This document shows positions 21,326 to 34,204 of a stretch of 64,000 nt of DNA, piece by piece (the first letter of the stretch is position 1; each line of letters starts with the position of its first letter). The translations under genes were made by a program, and so were the position numbers. Origin of the DNA: Acanthococcus lagerstroemiae (lineage: Eukaryota; Arthropoda; Insecta; Hemiptera; Eriococcidae); NCBI GenBank assembly GCA_031841125.1, contig JAJSSI010000013.1:320993-384992 (forward strand), given 5' to 3'. Under the pieces are notes generated by a model, which was not told the DNA's origin, made no database searches, and saw nothing but the letters and a program-made list of their open reading frames with translations.

Positions 21326-22545
21326 ATACTAGGGGGCTTCTCCCCCCAGCAGCTTCGTGGCCTAACCGCCGCCCTCATTCACTTCGCTTGCGCCGGCCTA
21401 ACTCGGCGCTACGCACCCCGCCACTCCACCTATTACTCAGTCTTTGTGTCAGTCCTCTTTGTTCCTCAATAGAGGCTTGCTAATACCTTCTTGACCTCTT
21501 CTACCTAACCAAACCCCTGCCCTAGCCTCATCTATGCTGCCCATCAGAACTCCCTCCACCACCATGACTGCCTTCACACGCCAAGGTGGCCTCTGCAACC
21601 ACAGCTCTCTCCCTATCACGACCTCCTACATTACCCTGGCCGGCCACCTCATCATGGTCCTCCCACTCACTATCTTTTTTCTCCCTCAGAACTTCTCACT
21701 TCACTTTTGACTCATAAGACCTATCATTTCTTCCTATTTTCGAAAGTTCACCACTTCATTTCTTTATCAGAAGTTCTACAATTTATTTCACAGACATTCC
21801 CTCGCACCAATTCTCCGCCACAAAGTTTGCCACATCATTCTTCAGAAATTCTGCTGTGTAGGTCCAGCACTACATTCCTTTTCCAGAAGATTTTCAGTTT
21901 CTTTCCCTTCTCAGAAGATCTACCATTTCGTTTCTCTCAAGACACCTGGTAGTTTGATTTTCTCTCCTAGAAGATCTGCCATTTCACTTCATTTTCAAAA
22001 GTTCTATGATTTATCCCATTATGGTTCCCCGCTTTGTTTTTCTCAGCAGGTATCGACTTAATTCCTCCCCAATAGGTTTACCCCCTTCTTCCATTCTCAA
22101 AAGCTCTACTAGCGCATATTCGTCTCAAAATATCCACCTTTACCTGTCAGAAGGTCTACCCCCTTCATTTTTTCTGGACAGATTTACGACTCCGTTTCTC
22201 TCAAATAGCTTTACCACTATTTTTCTTCCAAAAGTTCTACTACTCTTGATTTCTTTTCAGAGAATTTGGAATCTTACAACTTCATTTTTCTCTCAGGTTA
22301 TAGTATATGACTTAATTCTCATTTCGTGGGTTTACGACTTCATTTCTCTTTTAGAGGGTCTAAACATAACACTTTTCCTCGCAGAAGATTCACCGAATCA
22401 CTTCTTTTTTAAAAGCCTACTACTTTTTCCCCCCTTAAACTATATAGGACCGAATTCTCCTCTTCAGGGATTAACACTTCATTTATTTTTCAGAGCATTT
22501 ATTATTTCCCCAAACACGAACTGGGACTGGAACACAAAATAGTAC
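21325..22545 (+). repeat. Dispersed hairpin-headed repeat plus degenerate pyrimidine minisatellite
   Basis: The head starts ACTAGGGGGCTTCTCCCCCC and continues with GCAGCTTCGTGGC- and GGCGCTACGC-type stems, degenerate forms of the GC-TTC-GC hairpins seen at 53880. After CAGTCCTCTTTGTTCCTCAA comes a C-rich body. From about 21700 to 22500 there is a T/C-rich minisatellite with units like TTCATTTCTCTCTCAGAAG followed by TCTACCA. The same unit recurs at about 29220. Open frames of 81 and 178 residues here are compositional. Confidence 0.6.
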
Positions 22546-22549
22546 TATA

Positions 22550-23520
22550 CTAGGTATGTGGAATATAAGTTACGAGGGGCACAAGAAGTCCGGAAGTCGG
22601 ACGTTCTTTTTCGTTTATAACTCCTGAATATACTGAGAGGATCCCAGTACTCTTTCAAACTGAGACCCAGAATACGTTTGCTGCTCAGAATGAAATTATG
22701 TGCTAAAAACAGAGTTCTTCTCGATAAGTGTAAACTTATGTTGTTAGCCTATAGACGTACCTATTATACATGAATAAAGGTATGAATTATATCAAGGTGT
22801 CATTATGTATTTGGAAAACTATATGTGAATTCATTACCTACCTCAGGCATATTTGAAAATCCAGTGTTCCGATGGCGATAATAGTGCCTTTCGAAATACT
22901 ACCTCTGCCGGGTAAATAATATTGGCGTTTCCTGCTGCTTGATCCTGCATCAGTACTGGTACCATCCATTTTCATTGAATTTGTATCACTTCGAAAAATT
23001 CACAATAATACAACACAGCAGCAATCAACAACAGTGATGGAACAGAATCAACAAATAACTGAAAAATACAAATTTGAATGCGCACAGAAAACGGTTACAC
23101 GCGAGGACTAAAGGAATCGGTGATAAGTTGGCGATCCCGACAAAACCCTCATGTTCTGATCCGTAAAATGTTGGTAAAGTAGGTGAAAATCTTATTACAC
23201 GACATGTCGGTATAATGGGTGTAATAAAACCAGTTAACCGACGCAGCTTGTCGGTATTTCGTTGGCACTTCAGTTTTTGCACTCTCTTATGATGATGAAG
23301 GTATTTCGGAGATGATACCAACATCTTACCTCTATGAGTTCCATTACACCTATAAAATTCTTACTGTATTTATAGATTATTTGCTTTTGTATTAGTTCGT
23401 GGGCACTCGCTCACGCGTACCGCTGTTTTACCGATGTAAAAATGTTCAACGGGTCTCCTATGATTTACTGAGTATAATTATTTTGCGAGTAAAGTGCCGT
23501 GTTATTCTGGTTAGAATAGG
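22550..23520. other. No gene found; inverse ACCGAC/GTCGGT motif array
   Basis: Between about 23150 and 23450 motifs such as GTAAAATGTTGG, GTCGGTATAATGG and GTCGGTATTTCGTTGG occur, roughly the inverse of those at 19835-20165. This might be the other end of an element that spans 19.8-23.4 kb. No coding pattern was found. Confidence 0.4.
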
Positions 23521-23525
23521 TAAAT

Positions 23526-24949
23526 GTGTTGGATAATGGCGGAAAACCCAAAAAATCACGAAAATACTGGCTTCTGGGGCATGGTGATGTATCTTGTAGT
23601 TTTTACTATCAGCAAATGAGGAACGAACCCGACGAACCTGTGGTAAGTAAGCTTTTCCTACTATATGTAGGTAAATTTTCAGTTCAGGATGAACTCAAAT
23701 GTGTAGGTAAATTTAGTATTAATTTAAAGTAACATTTATTGCCGGATTAAAATCTGAATGATAAGGCCAGTTTCCTTTGAGTATTGTTAAAGCATGCTAC
23801 TTTCAACAGTGATGGTGCTGCGTCGAAAGACATCCCCTTTTATCTTTGATATACTAACTTATATCTTGAAGTGTGAATTCTGTGGCATCAGATCCAGTGT
23901 TTGGAGAGCCTATACTTCGGCCTTACTTACTGCATCACTTTTCGGCCTCTTCTGCGGCACTACCGTTCCTCCAGAAAACCTGAGCCCGAGGGAAGAAGTA
24001 CCCTCCCCTCTTCTTGGCGGCCCTGTGTAGGCCTGAACAAGTTTTGAAACGAATGCATTTCTGAATGCTAAATGGGGACCACCTGGTTGTACCTGACCAG
24101 TTTTGCACCTTTTTAAGGACCACTACTAGCCTGGAACGAAAACAGGACCATCATCTTTCCGTGGGCAGACTGTACCTGACTATTTGCACACGTTCCACCA
24201 TACTTTACAAATCCTTAAGTGGGTATCTGTTTAGTCTAGGTACCTACCTTATTCTATAGTTACACTTTGACTTTGCAGACTTCCATTTCATTTCCACTTT
24301 GTCCTACCTCCATTTCCACATCGGCTGTAATTGTTTTGCTAACTCTTCAATTTTAACTTTAGTTTCATGCCTGAATTAGACTTTCGTTAATGCTGTTACA
24401 CTTACTTTCAACTCTGACATTCAGTCTAATTTCCACGGTATACTACAACACCTATTTTTACTCAACATTTTTATTATTGACTTTTATTTAGTTAATGATC
24501 ACCTTGGCTGTCTTAGACTGGAACATTGATCTTGACTGTTTCCATTAAAAATCTGATTTAGGTATTTCCACTCTGAATTTGACCATTGCTTCAACTTCAC
24601 TCTGATTCATTTAGACTGCATTACTGCAGCTCTGATCACAATTTCAGAGCAGATTTTGACTTTAGATGAAGACTACGTATGTGTGATACATTTACTAAGA
24701 TGAATTGATCGTAATTATTCTGCAGGAAACCTAACTTTTGTTGAATACTATGAATATATGAAATTATTCATCACAATTTTGCAGGCTTCTACAAGTCAAC
24801 AACAGCATTGTGTAGTTCCAGTAAATCCAGTTGCAAATGTAAGCGACACTATTGATTCTTCCCATTTAGCTGAAAATGAAGATGAAGAGTTGTTGGTAGT
24901 GAGTCGAAAAAAACTGAAGATTTATTGTGTAAACAATATGATAATGTGA
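23526..24949 (+). CDS. Candidate two-exon N-terminal gene fragment, function unknown
   Basis: Exon 23526-23642 starts with ATG, encodes a Lys-rich segment with SRKYW and ends at GTG|GTAAGT. An exon at 24785-24949 begins after TTTTGCAG and keeps the same phase (0-0), giving a Ser/Gln-rich then acidic peptide. The spacing and splice signals are good, but the peptide is short and I recognise no domain. It could be the start of a CACTA-type gene, given that array motifs lie just upstream, or chance. Confidence 0.3.
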
Positions 24950-24951
24950 TA

Positions 24952-24988
24952 AATGCGGTAGGGGGCCTTATAAAACCCCTACCGCATT
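24952..24988. terminator. Perfect 13-bp hairpin
   Basis: AATGCGGTAGGGG and CCCCTACCGCATT form a perfect stem around an 11-base loop. It follows the candidate exon at 24949. It is listed as a structural element; a role in transcription termination or a MITE origin is only a guess. Confidence 0.3.
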
Positions 24989-25059
24989 AGGTAGATGATT
25001 ATGTGTATTATAATTTTGTTTAAGGTCTTATGAATTTCCTACCAAAATTTAGGTGTTCA

Positions 25060-25985
25060 GTTATACATACCCTAGTGCCAAGGGTGTAGCCAGAATGGTC
25101 TTGTCGGGAGGGCAAAAGAAATTCTAGGGGGAGTGGGGCAGTTAGATACTTATTGACCTTCCATACACGCGGATGCATAGGAGAGGAGTCATCATCAGCC
25201 CTCCTTCCTACAAGTCCGTCTCCAATACGATTCTCTAACATCACGGCAACTACCCTTCCCTCACATTCCTGCCACCAGCTCACCCCACCAAAGCCCCTTC
25301 TATCACTATTTCAATACTCATCACGACCCTCTTCATCCAACATGCATGTCACAATCAGCCTACACCACCATGACGCTTCAGAAATCCCGATCCTCTTCCC
25401 ACCATGGTGCTCTCTGCTAGTATAAGCCTGCTCCCTTCCGCAATAGGGCACCTCTCCTCAATCATAGGGCGCCTCTTGCACCACGACCTCTTTCTTCTGT
25501 ACAGCCATCCTTCGAGTCCCTGAAGCTCTCCCTGCTGCAATCCTCCTCGCCCACCATGGCCCTCTTCCTCCACTAGTTCTTCCTTACCACGGCCCTCCTA
25601 CCCCACTATGACTGCCCTCCACCATCAGGACTCCCTCACCCATTAGTACTCCCTCCCTCTGCAGCCTTCTCCCACCACAATTCCCTTCTCCAATCACACC
25701 ATTCCATACATGAATGCCCTCCCCCCAAGATATCTCTCACCCACCACAACCCTTTAACTCACCATGGCCTTCTCCTCTTTCCTCGCCCCCCACCCTGATC
25801 ATACTCCTCCTTCCAGGAACTTCCTCCCCTTACCATGAACCTCTTCCCTGGGGTAGGCTGGTAGGCTGCTATAACATCACAAGGGCAGAAAATTATGATT
25901 CCATACAAGACACCAAATGGCCCCTGCTAAGCCTCTGCCCCGCCACCTATTCTGAAGTACTGCGTGGGTTACCTTGATATTTATT
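25060..25985 (+). repeat. Dispersed pyrimidine-rich repeat copy
   Basis: A short AGGGTGTAGCCAGAATGG-type motif at about 25080 resembles the left end of the element at 29456. Then comes a C-rich body of CACCA/CTCCC variants, and a tail at about 25850 (GGGGTAGGCTGGTAGGCTG). No hairpin head is seen. Open frames are composition artefacts on both strands. Confidence 0.5.
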
Positions 25986-25989
25986 GCAA

Positions 25990-26590
25990 AATATTGGATT
26001 TATTTTTGTCGGCCCCGGGCTCACAACATTTTGGGGATTATTGGAATGAGTTTGACTCATATGTTTTCACTTTTCGCTTCAATCCTTTTATCTGTTATGT
26101 AGTTATAGATAATAATTCAGTTTTTTAATATTTTGTTACATTCCTTTTTAGCATAAAAATTGTAAAATTATTTCAGACACTAAATAAATTTTTTTGAATA
26201 TTTCATGGAGATCCAATTATTTTCAAGTATGATTCAAGGAGCTGGAAAAGTTTTTGAATGATAGCAGTGTAGCAGATAAAACCACTGCCAATTTTATCTC
26301 CAATGTTACTAATATTGTTCAGTGTACTGCTAAAGTTATCCAAAATAAGGATAAAATGCAGAATGTTTAGCAAGAGGAACACTAAGTTTATGAAAAATAC
26401 TACTAATCTTATCATTAATGCTGCTAAATTAATCCATGATACTGACAAATAGGTATATCTTTATTTCGAATAAACGCCGGGCGAGGTTATTCAGAAATAA
26501 GCAGTACATTAGCAGTGCAAAGTGTCCATGGGGATAACTCGCTGTACTTTTCAAATGGAGGAATACTGCTAATCAGGTTAAAATATGACT
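25990..26590. other. No gene found; repeat-rich end of the CACTA copy 3 region
   Basis: AT-rich DNA with repeated CTGCTAA/TTAGCAG words. GTCCATGGGG near 26528 and AATGTTCATCGGGG near 26638 resemble each other and the motif at 19332, suggesting one unnamed non-autonomous element family. Confidence 0.4.
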
Positions 26591-27936
26591 AAAAATTATC
26601 CGAACCACTGACAAATTTTTCATACTTTAGCAGTGAAATGTTCATCGGGGAAGTACCGTAGTACAGTGCGATTGGAAATACGGGATACTTCTCAAACTGG
26701 CCCAAGATTGGCCAAAAGGCGGTTCTGGATTTTTTGAAAACAGGAAGTCCATCAACGTTGAAAGATAGTTTCAGATCTTCATTTTCTGCATTAAATTTTG
26801 CGAGGCCATTCCGCATACATTTTTCGATGCCGAAATAAATGAATTGGCTACACTTTTTGGAGGCTGTGGGCTGATCATTACTATCGACAACTCTGCCAGG
26901 CCTGTCATCATCAAGATCATCGCTATCAGAACAGTCACGATTATCATCCTCAGAATCGACATCATTTGAATCAATATTCTTAATTTCAAACTCTGGGTAT
27001 GGACCAACAGCAGTTCGGAAATCACGAGGGAGAGCGTGAATATCGTGAGCATTCGTGTAGTTTCGCAGAACATTTAAAATTTTATTTTTTGCATTTCTTG
27101 ATAAACCGCAAATTATTAGTGTTTTAAACAGATCCCTGTTTCCTACGTAGTTGTTTTCGGCCATTTTTTCTGAAAGAATCCCATATAATAATTGTCATTT
27201 ATATACATGACTGTGACCGTAAAAATTGAAATGAAACAGAAAAATAATCCTTTTTATGCAGAAACTCACTACTGTCAGACTTAAAATCATTCTCTTCCTC
27301 TTCTCCTAGCATGTCCTCATTATTCTCGTCATTTTCATTATTAACGTCTTCAACAATTATTGACACTGAAATGGCAGATACACGGTAGAAGTTTATAAAT
27401 AGAGAAGAATTTCACACAGGACCGGATTTCTTTTTTGAGGAAGAAGAAGATCGTAAGACCTCTATAAAAATCTAAAATAAAAAAAATGGCCTACAATCCA
27501 ACAAAAATTCATAAAAAGGAGCCAGTTAGAGGTTTCATAATCACGAAATTTTCCTCCATAGAGATTTGGGTTCAAAAGAGGCTAAAAAGCTGAATCCGGT
27601 CCTGTCTAGACACATCAGAAGTCGGAAAAAGAATACGTAGGCCTGTTACCATTATGATACATCTCAATATCTTCATCCTCATCAATTAACCTCGAACTGG
27701 AAGGTGTACTACATACCAATATATTACCCTATGTAAAAAGTAAAATCACGAAGACACGATTAATAATAATGCTTTCAGAAACTTCATAGTAGAAGATTAA
27801 AGGCAATTTTTGCAAAATTTAACCTTTCATATAACTTACGTCATCATCATCACCATTTTCATCAGCAGCATCCTCAGCTTCTTGTTTTTTTAGCCATCGC
27901 CAATACGTAGTTCTCGAAACGTTCTTTTTTTACCAT
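26590..27936 (-). pseudogene. EnSpm/CACTA-like transposase, copy 3 (N-terminal exons)
   Basis: Exon candidates on the minus strand: about 27936-27840 (VSRTTYWRWLKKQ, then an acidic run, donor GAC|GTAAGT), 27708-27650, 27365-27270, and 27169 to about 26640. The last begins with an ATG-containing acidic peptide and reaches LSFNVDGLPVFKKS...FWPIL, the same block as VNIDGLQISKS...LWPIL in the 42.8-kb copy. Similarity ends near 26640 at a GAACATTTCACTGC motif, so the catalytic two thirds are missing. The first exon has a stop in the frame that reads VSRTTYW just upstream of it, probably an indel in the A-run after the ATG. Confidence 0.6.
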
Positions 27937-27939
27937 TTT

Positions 27940-29455
27940 CAAAAATAGTAGTGTACATTCTGAGAGAAACCATAAAAATTCAGAACTGTATCAGATGTTT
28001 GTTGTCGTTGGAAATCGCAAGGTGAGATTGTTCTAACCGTCTGTGGTTGTGAGGAGATTGGTAAACATTCGATTGCCTACAGCACTTGCAGAAGAAGAAC
28101 GAGAGTGAACGCCACACATGTATACAGGACTTGTGACAATGCATGCCCACACTGCGAAGTAAAGTAACCTAGCACCAATATGTGGACTCCAAAATTACAG
28201 TCTTAATTCCAATAACGAAGAAAACAGTAGGCTCAGCAATTGCCGTACATACAGCAGGGGGAAAAAGAAACCAAAACAAAGTGTGGATCTGCGATACTCC
28301 ACGTTACTTCTGGATGGCAGATAGAGTCAAACGAGAGTGAAAACCATTATGAACTATAAAGGAAGAGGACTCTCAACGGAGAGGAACTAGGATCAAAATA
28401 AACTCGAAGGGCTCTGCTAACTCAACAGGTGTGAACGTATGGAGACGTTGTTGGATCAGGATGGCAAATTCTAAGAAACACAACTACTTCCTCGGTGAAG
28501 AGGGCTAGGGGCGGATTGGGGCTCTAAAATACACCTGGTAAATCCGACTCACTCTGCGGCGCCTTTACCTATTTTCAATGTTACTAGAGCCGGCTACTTC
28601 GCATTCCTTCTCCCAACACAAAACCCGCCCGTCAACCTGTGACTCGCTTGTCTACGGCTTTCCTATCAACTTGGCGTCTTGATTTCAGCTGCTTTTTCCC
28701 GCAGGTCTTATTCTTTTGTGCTGTTAGCTAGATTTTTCTACGCAGAAGACACATACCAATATACAGCTAACTTCTCGGTGTTTAAATTGCATCTTATTCC
28801 ATTTCATTTTTTAAACTTTATTGTTACTCGCTCTCAAACATACTCTCCATTTGCCCATTACAGTAAATACGACTGGCAAAGAGGGACGATTAAAATTGAG
28901 GCACCAGCAATAAAATCAGTGTTAGACTTCCGTTTTCGTCCGTTTATTTCCCATCGTACCGCCAGATTTTCCTGTTTTTCCATTTAGGCTAACGTTAGCA
29001 GCTTTTGGCTGGGTATGCAATTAAATTAACACGCAATATTTCCAGAATGAAGATTGGTTCTTCGTTCTTACCTACCGCCGATTCCTAAAAATACTCGAGA
29101 ATTCCTCCAGTTATTCATGAAGAATGTTCCTAGTCGCGTTGAGAGATATTCCAAAGTTCTTTTGGGTACGTTATGAGCACCATTTATGTCTGGTTTACTA
29201 TACTCCCTTTCTCTCTCAAGTCTACCACTTCATTTCTCCCTCACAGGCTCAGCACTGCACAACAGAAATGAGTACGGAGATCTAATAATCTCTACTTGCT
29301 GATGCTACTTGCCTGATATTTTCATTTTTGTAAGGAAATTCGCCGCTCATATCAGTCCCGTTGCTACTCATCTGCGGTAAGGGGTGCTGACTGTTTACCA
29401 GGGGGGAGGGCCCTCAATGATATACGTAGTATATAATGTGAAAAATTCTACAAGA
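27940..29455. other. No gene found
   Basis: Mixed AT-rich DNA. The segment 29190-29250 carries the TCTACCACTTCATTTCTCCC unit of the pyrimidine minisatellite from 21.7-22.5 kb. A 102-residue frame at 28679 has no recognisable domain. Confidence 0.45.
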
Positions 29456-29726
29456 CAGTGGTGTAGCCAAAGGGGCAAAGGGGGAAAATGCCCCCTAAGG
29501 CCCCTGAAACTGAATGTGAAATATGTAAACATGGGCAGTTTATCGCATTTAAAACACGTTTTTTCGAAAAATTTTCGCTCAAACAGTAATTTTACCAACA
29601 TTTTTATAAAATGGTCCTCTAATATCGGCGATTCTTAAAAATACCTCAATTGTCGACTTTTTCTTTCTTGAAAATCTTACTTTTCACCCCTCCCCCCGGC
29701 TTGGGAAAATTCTGGCTAGGCCACTG
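29456..29726. mobile_element. Small non-autonomous DNA element with CAGTGG...CCACTG ends
   Basis: The left end CAGTGGTGTAGCCA and the inverse of the right end, CAGTGGCCTAGCCA, match at 12 of 14 bases. The interior has the GGGGCAAAGGGGG-type motif common in such elements. The flanking 8 bases (CTACAAGA and ATATAAAC) do not match convincingly, so I cannot show a target duplication. Confidence 0.5.
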
Positions 29727-30750
29727 ATATAAACCAAACATTCTGGGTGGGGGGCATAGCAAATTTACAGTGTTACAATAAAAATATTAAATTTGGCCCC
29801 CAAATTCATAGTCAAAACTGGTGATTCAACTTCCCGACAATCTATTGAGAAACAAATTGAATATATCGCGTGAAAAAAGATTACGACTTTTACAAATATC
29901 AAATTTTTGAACTCTTGGAAGTAAAAAAATTCGATTTCTGTGGACTTATCAAGTTATCAGTTCTCAAACAGCCATTCAGGCATTTAGGCATCGATATTCA
30001 ATGTGAACTGGATCGCGAGCCTACCCCGTGTTTGTGAATTGTAATGTGACGCAAGAAAAAGGCCTGTGGGTAATTCTTCATAAATGTTGATATTTCAGGT
30101 GTGTTTTTTCATGGAGGAAAGTGGGGGATATTTGAACTTTTTTTGATGGGAGACTTTGAGAGGCGTTCTGTATAACATATTGGTAAGATTGAGCCGACAG
30201 TGAATGGATTCTTAGACAAGAAGATGAAAAAGGAGAGCAGGCAAGAGAGGAAACTGAAAGAGAGATCTGTCCTCTTTCTGCATCTATACCTGCATACTAG
30301 AAACCTGATCAACGATGCAACCCTACATCTTCCTGGAAAGAACACTCCGGGTCTGAGGATGAGTAACCGCCACCTCTCCTTTTTAGGAAATCTCCACGCC
30401 TTGGTAATCAGCCAGTGGTCTCTCATATTTGCACTCCCTTGACAACTTATCTCACCATCCTACCTTCATTCTCAGCCGATCCAAAAACAAGCTATCTGCC
30501 TCCAATCCCCAATTCTTCTATTTGCGAACCCTACCTTCCTCTCCACCCACCTACTTGTTCGATGGTTCTTACAGCCGGATATACTAGCTGATTTACCCTC
30601 TGCCGCCACATCTCCCACCTCCCTTTCTCCACTCTCCTTCTTTGGCGCAGGAATCATCTTCCCTATTTTCCCATATCTCTACAAACTGGAGTAGGAGAAG
30701 GACGCTGGAAAAGACTGAAGGCTCAGTAATAAATGGAGAAAGAGGGAGGG

Positions 30751-30781
<31 letters not shown>

Positions 30782-31935
30782 AATGGGCATGCCTGTTCAC
30801 GCATCCAACTCTCTCCTCTGTATGAGCAACCTGCATCCACTCTTCATCTGCCATTCCCCCTTGCCATGCCTGCGCTTAGCACTATCATTCGATGGCTCCA
30901 GAAACTACCTTCTGGGCTGAGGTATGGTGCAGGAGAGATTGGGGAATCGCAGTACTGGAGGAAACAGGACAACCAGCTTCAAGTCTTCTTTGAAGGAACT
31001 AGATGGGAGAAGAGTGGATGAAGAGAAGAGTGTGGTGTGCAAATGGACAGAGATAGAGTCATAAGTAAAATTTTATTCGTGGTGCCCTGTCTGAATCGCT
31101 CTTCTTAGATTTCTTTCTTCTTTCAGAGTAAAGGTGGGGACTGCGGAGGATGAGAGTGATGAAGGGTAAGTCAGGGATGAAACAGAAGGAGATGCAGATT
31201 GGATTGAGAGAGAGAGATTGCGGTTATGCAGGTACATCTTCTGCATTGCAAATTTTTCTCTTATCCTAAGAAGAAACGATACGAAAAATCCAGCCAATGG
31301 GACAGAAGAAGATAAAACAGCCCTCTGTATACTAAAAACCCAGCAGATTCTACATTTCATCACCACGTGAAAAATCGCTCAAGAGTCTATCATCTCCCAT
31401 CCCTATACTGCCCCGCCTCATCCTCCAGGAAGAACACTCACAATGGTCTTAAAAGTGCAAACTGTTCTGTTTTCTTTGGTGATTTTAAAAACTCATCATC
31501 ATTCTCAGTGGCCAGATCCCTCTCCCTGCCGAGAAGAAAACAAAATTTATTTCCTTATTTTCTCTCAATCTACGAAAATCTGAACGTTACCACCTCTACC
31601 TTCTCTGGGGAAACTCCTTGTGGCCTGATACCTCTCATTCATCAACACGTCAATATTGGGTAATACCGGCACTGCTACCGCTATATTACTCGCGATGTTT
31701 CAAGATAAAATAAAATTTTAGTGGATGACAGGAGGGCAGAGTACAAATAAATAAAAAGGAATATAAGCAATAAATGAAGGCAATGGGAAAGATGATCGAA
31801 AAATCGACATATTAGCCAAAAGTGTGAGTAGAATTTGAACAAACAGATAGAAAATAGTCCTGGAATGGGTACAGATCCGATCCTATACAAGCCTAAAATT
31901 ATGTATAAGCACTAGATTTATAGTTATAATAGCGT
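29727..31935. other. No gene found; low-complexity and microsatellite DNA
   Basis: A GA microsatellite lies at about 30749-30778. From 30200 to 31370 purine- or pyrimidine-rich stretches generate several short open frames on both strands without domains. Confidence 0.5.
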
Positions 31936-31937
31936 AG

Positions 31938-32410
31938 TTATAAATATAATACAGTAATTAAACGTACCTTTGTAATGGCCGAAAGAAGAACAAAATAAAC
32001 TATAAACCAGGTAATACCAGTATATACACGATGGTACTTGGTGAAGTCAATAACCACTGGTTCTACCACAAAGGCCAAATGAACGATGAATGCTGCCGCT
32101 TGTCCTGCATCAGTCTCAGGTGACAGAATAAGGGCAAGCAGGCACGGATGTCCTCTTGGCGCGGAACCTGCTAATAAAACCAGAAATAACCGCCGTTGAC
32201 GTAAATGCGGGGATTCCCTCACCATGCCACCACTGTGCATTTTTTTTTTAAAAGTTGAGATGCAAGTTTGGTGGCATGGTGAGGAAATCCCCGCCATGGT
32301 TGTGTGGGTTGCATACCGCCATATTATTGTTACATTACCAATAGACAACAATTGTACCATTTTGTGACGCGTTTGTTGCAAAGCGGGGATTCCCTCGCCA
32401 TGCCACCACT
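31938..32410. other. Sequence fused to the broken copia integrase, with hairpin repeats
   Basis: The open minus-strand frame continues past the copia similarity, but the translation below 32410 has no copia motifs. The segment consists of the repeats described at 32207-32410 and unclassified AT-rich DNA. Confidence 0.5.
32207..32294. repeat. Hairpin MITE with GCGGGGATTCCCTC arms
   Basis: The arm from 32207 (GCGGGGATTCCCTCACCATG) pairs with the arm ending at 32294 (GGCATGGTGAGGAAATCCCC) with few changes, around a T-rich loop. A third copy in direct orientation lies at 32383-32410, at the edge where copia similarity ends. Confidence 0.65.
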
Positions 32411-34202
32411 TAAAGGTTAAAATAGCTCTGGCCCGTTCTACGATAGTACGGTTGTTACGTTCCGCGCAAGAATTAAGTTGAGGTGTGGCAGGGCAAACGT
32501 ATTCAATGAGAATATTATCTCTACAAAATGTTACGAACTTTCCATCAGTATATTCACCTCCGTTGTCGCATCTAATACGTTGAATTTTGTAATTAGTATA
32601 TGAATGAGCGAAATTTAAAAAATCTTTGAAAAATTCTAATGTGTCACTTTTATTTTTCATGCAGTAAGCCGCTTTAAATCCACTAAAATCGTCAATAAAT
32701 GTTAAAATAAATTTCTCTCCTTGCCTGCCTTTTACGTTAACTACAATTATATCTGTATGTATTAATTGCAATGGGCGAGAGCTGCGAGAATCATTACGTT
32801 CTGAAAAAGGTAGAACGGCTTGCTTACTCAAAATACTTACATGTTTCACATTTATCGCGCGAAAGTATGAAATTTTGACCTGTCAATTTTATCAATCTCT
32901 AAACCATTCACCATTTTATCTGACACTAATGTACTTAAACTTTGATAATTCACATGGCCGAACCGTTTATGCCACAACTGAATCTGTTTATCCTCATATT
33001 CGATAAAACAATTATTCGTCTGCCGTTGACTCGAAATATCCGGTAATTTAAAAATAATCGAATATAAATTTCCTTTCCTTCGTCCAAAAAAAATGGTCTC
33101 ACCTGTTGCGCCGTCGACTACAGAGACCTTGTCATCCGAAAATGCCACATATGACATTCGCTATTCGTTAATCGAGTGACTGATAACAAATTACTATGGA
33201 AATCATCTACTTATTACGTTTTTCATGACAAATTCGTTATCTTGAAATTTTACATCTAAGTCCCCATATAAATTACTAATTAATTTTATTTCCCGTTTCG
33301 AACAACTAACTTCTAACGGCGTTTCGAAATTTTCAGTATTCATCATAAACGGAAGAAATTGTTTCCCAATCATATGGTCACTAGCTCCGCTATCAAGGTA
33401 AAATAAACACTCGTTTTCAGGTAGGTAACTCATCGTTAGCTGTCATTAAAGCAACAGCAAAGAAAGCTCTCTTCAAATTAGGAGAACTAGGTACTACTTT
33501 TATTTTCCGACTTGTTCCTATTCCGACAGAAACGAGCAATATGACCCTCTTTATCACAAATAAAACATTTCACCTTAGGTCTACTATCGTCAAAATTCGT
33601 TATATTATTACTAACACTAGTATTACGACTGTTACCTTTAGAATAACATTTGGTGGCACTATGACCAACCTTGTTACATTTGTAACATACAACCTGTTTA
33701 CTACGTTGCTGCGAATTGTGTCTAGACCTCTAGACAAGAACGCGGCCGGCTCTTCATCTCGATATGTTTATCGGATCCTCCGTTCCTGTTTTTTTTTTGT
33801 TGTCGCCTCTTGAATAAATCTGCTTCTCAAGTTTGAATAGGTTCGTTCTGCCGTAGGTAATGCATCAAAATACGAAATAACGGAATCAAAAGTTTCTTGA
33901 AATGTGACAATTAAACATTCGATTTTGGCCTCTTCCGACATAGTTTTTCCCGACGATCCCAGCTGATTAACCATAAGCTTTCAAAATCGGCAATATGGTG
34001 TATAACTACCTGACTTGAATCATACCGCATATTCATTCAGCATCTGTATTTTTAACTGCATATGATTTCTCGTATTGTCTCGACAATAAACGCTTTTTAA
34101 TTCATCGATAATCTCTCTGGCCGTGAACACGTTTAAAATCAAATCTTTAAAACGCAATCCAAAAATCAAAATTTCGAAAATAAATGTTTTTAATGAATAC
34201 AA
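32411..34202 (-). pseudogene. Broken Ty1/copia element, copy 2 (Gag to integrase)
   Basis: On the minus strand: Gag helical segments (34202-34020 and 33974-33768), then two CCHC zinc knuckles, CYKC-NKVGHSATKC and CFICDKEGHIARFC, at about 33680 and 33560, the protease block YLDSGASDHM (within 33433-33203), the integrase finger block LWHKRFGHVNY (about 32960), and the integrase core with IHTDI, RCDNGGEY and CAERNNRTIVERARAI. Pieces are split by stops and frame changes. Integrase stops just after the catalytic Glu helix near 32411, and RT and RNase H are absent. No LTR was found. The two-knuckle Gag distinguishes it from the 11-kb copia. Confidence 0.8.
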
Positions 34203-34204
34203 AC

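Noticed and set aside
21700..22545. 178-residue open frame as a membrane-like protein
   Set aside because: Hydrophobic runs arise from repeated TTC/TCT words of the minisatellite; there is no start context or domain.
29456..29726. hAT MITE with target duplication
   Set aside because: The ends fit, but flanking 8-base segments match at only four positions, so the duplication is not claimed.
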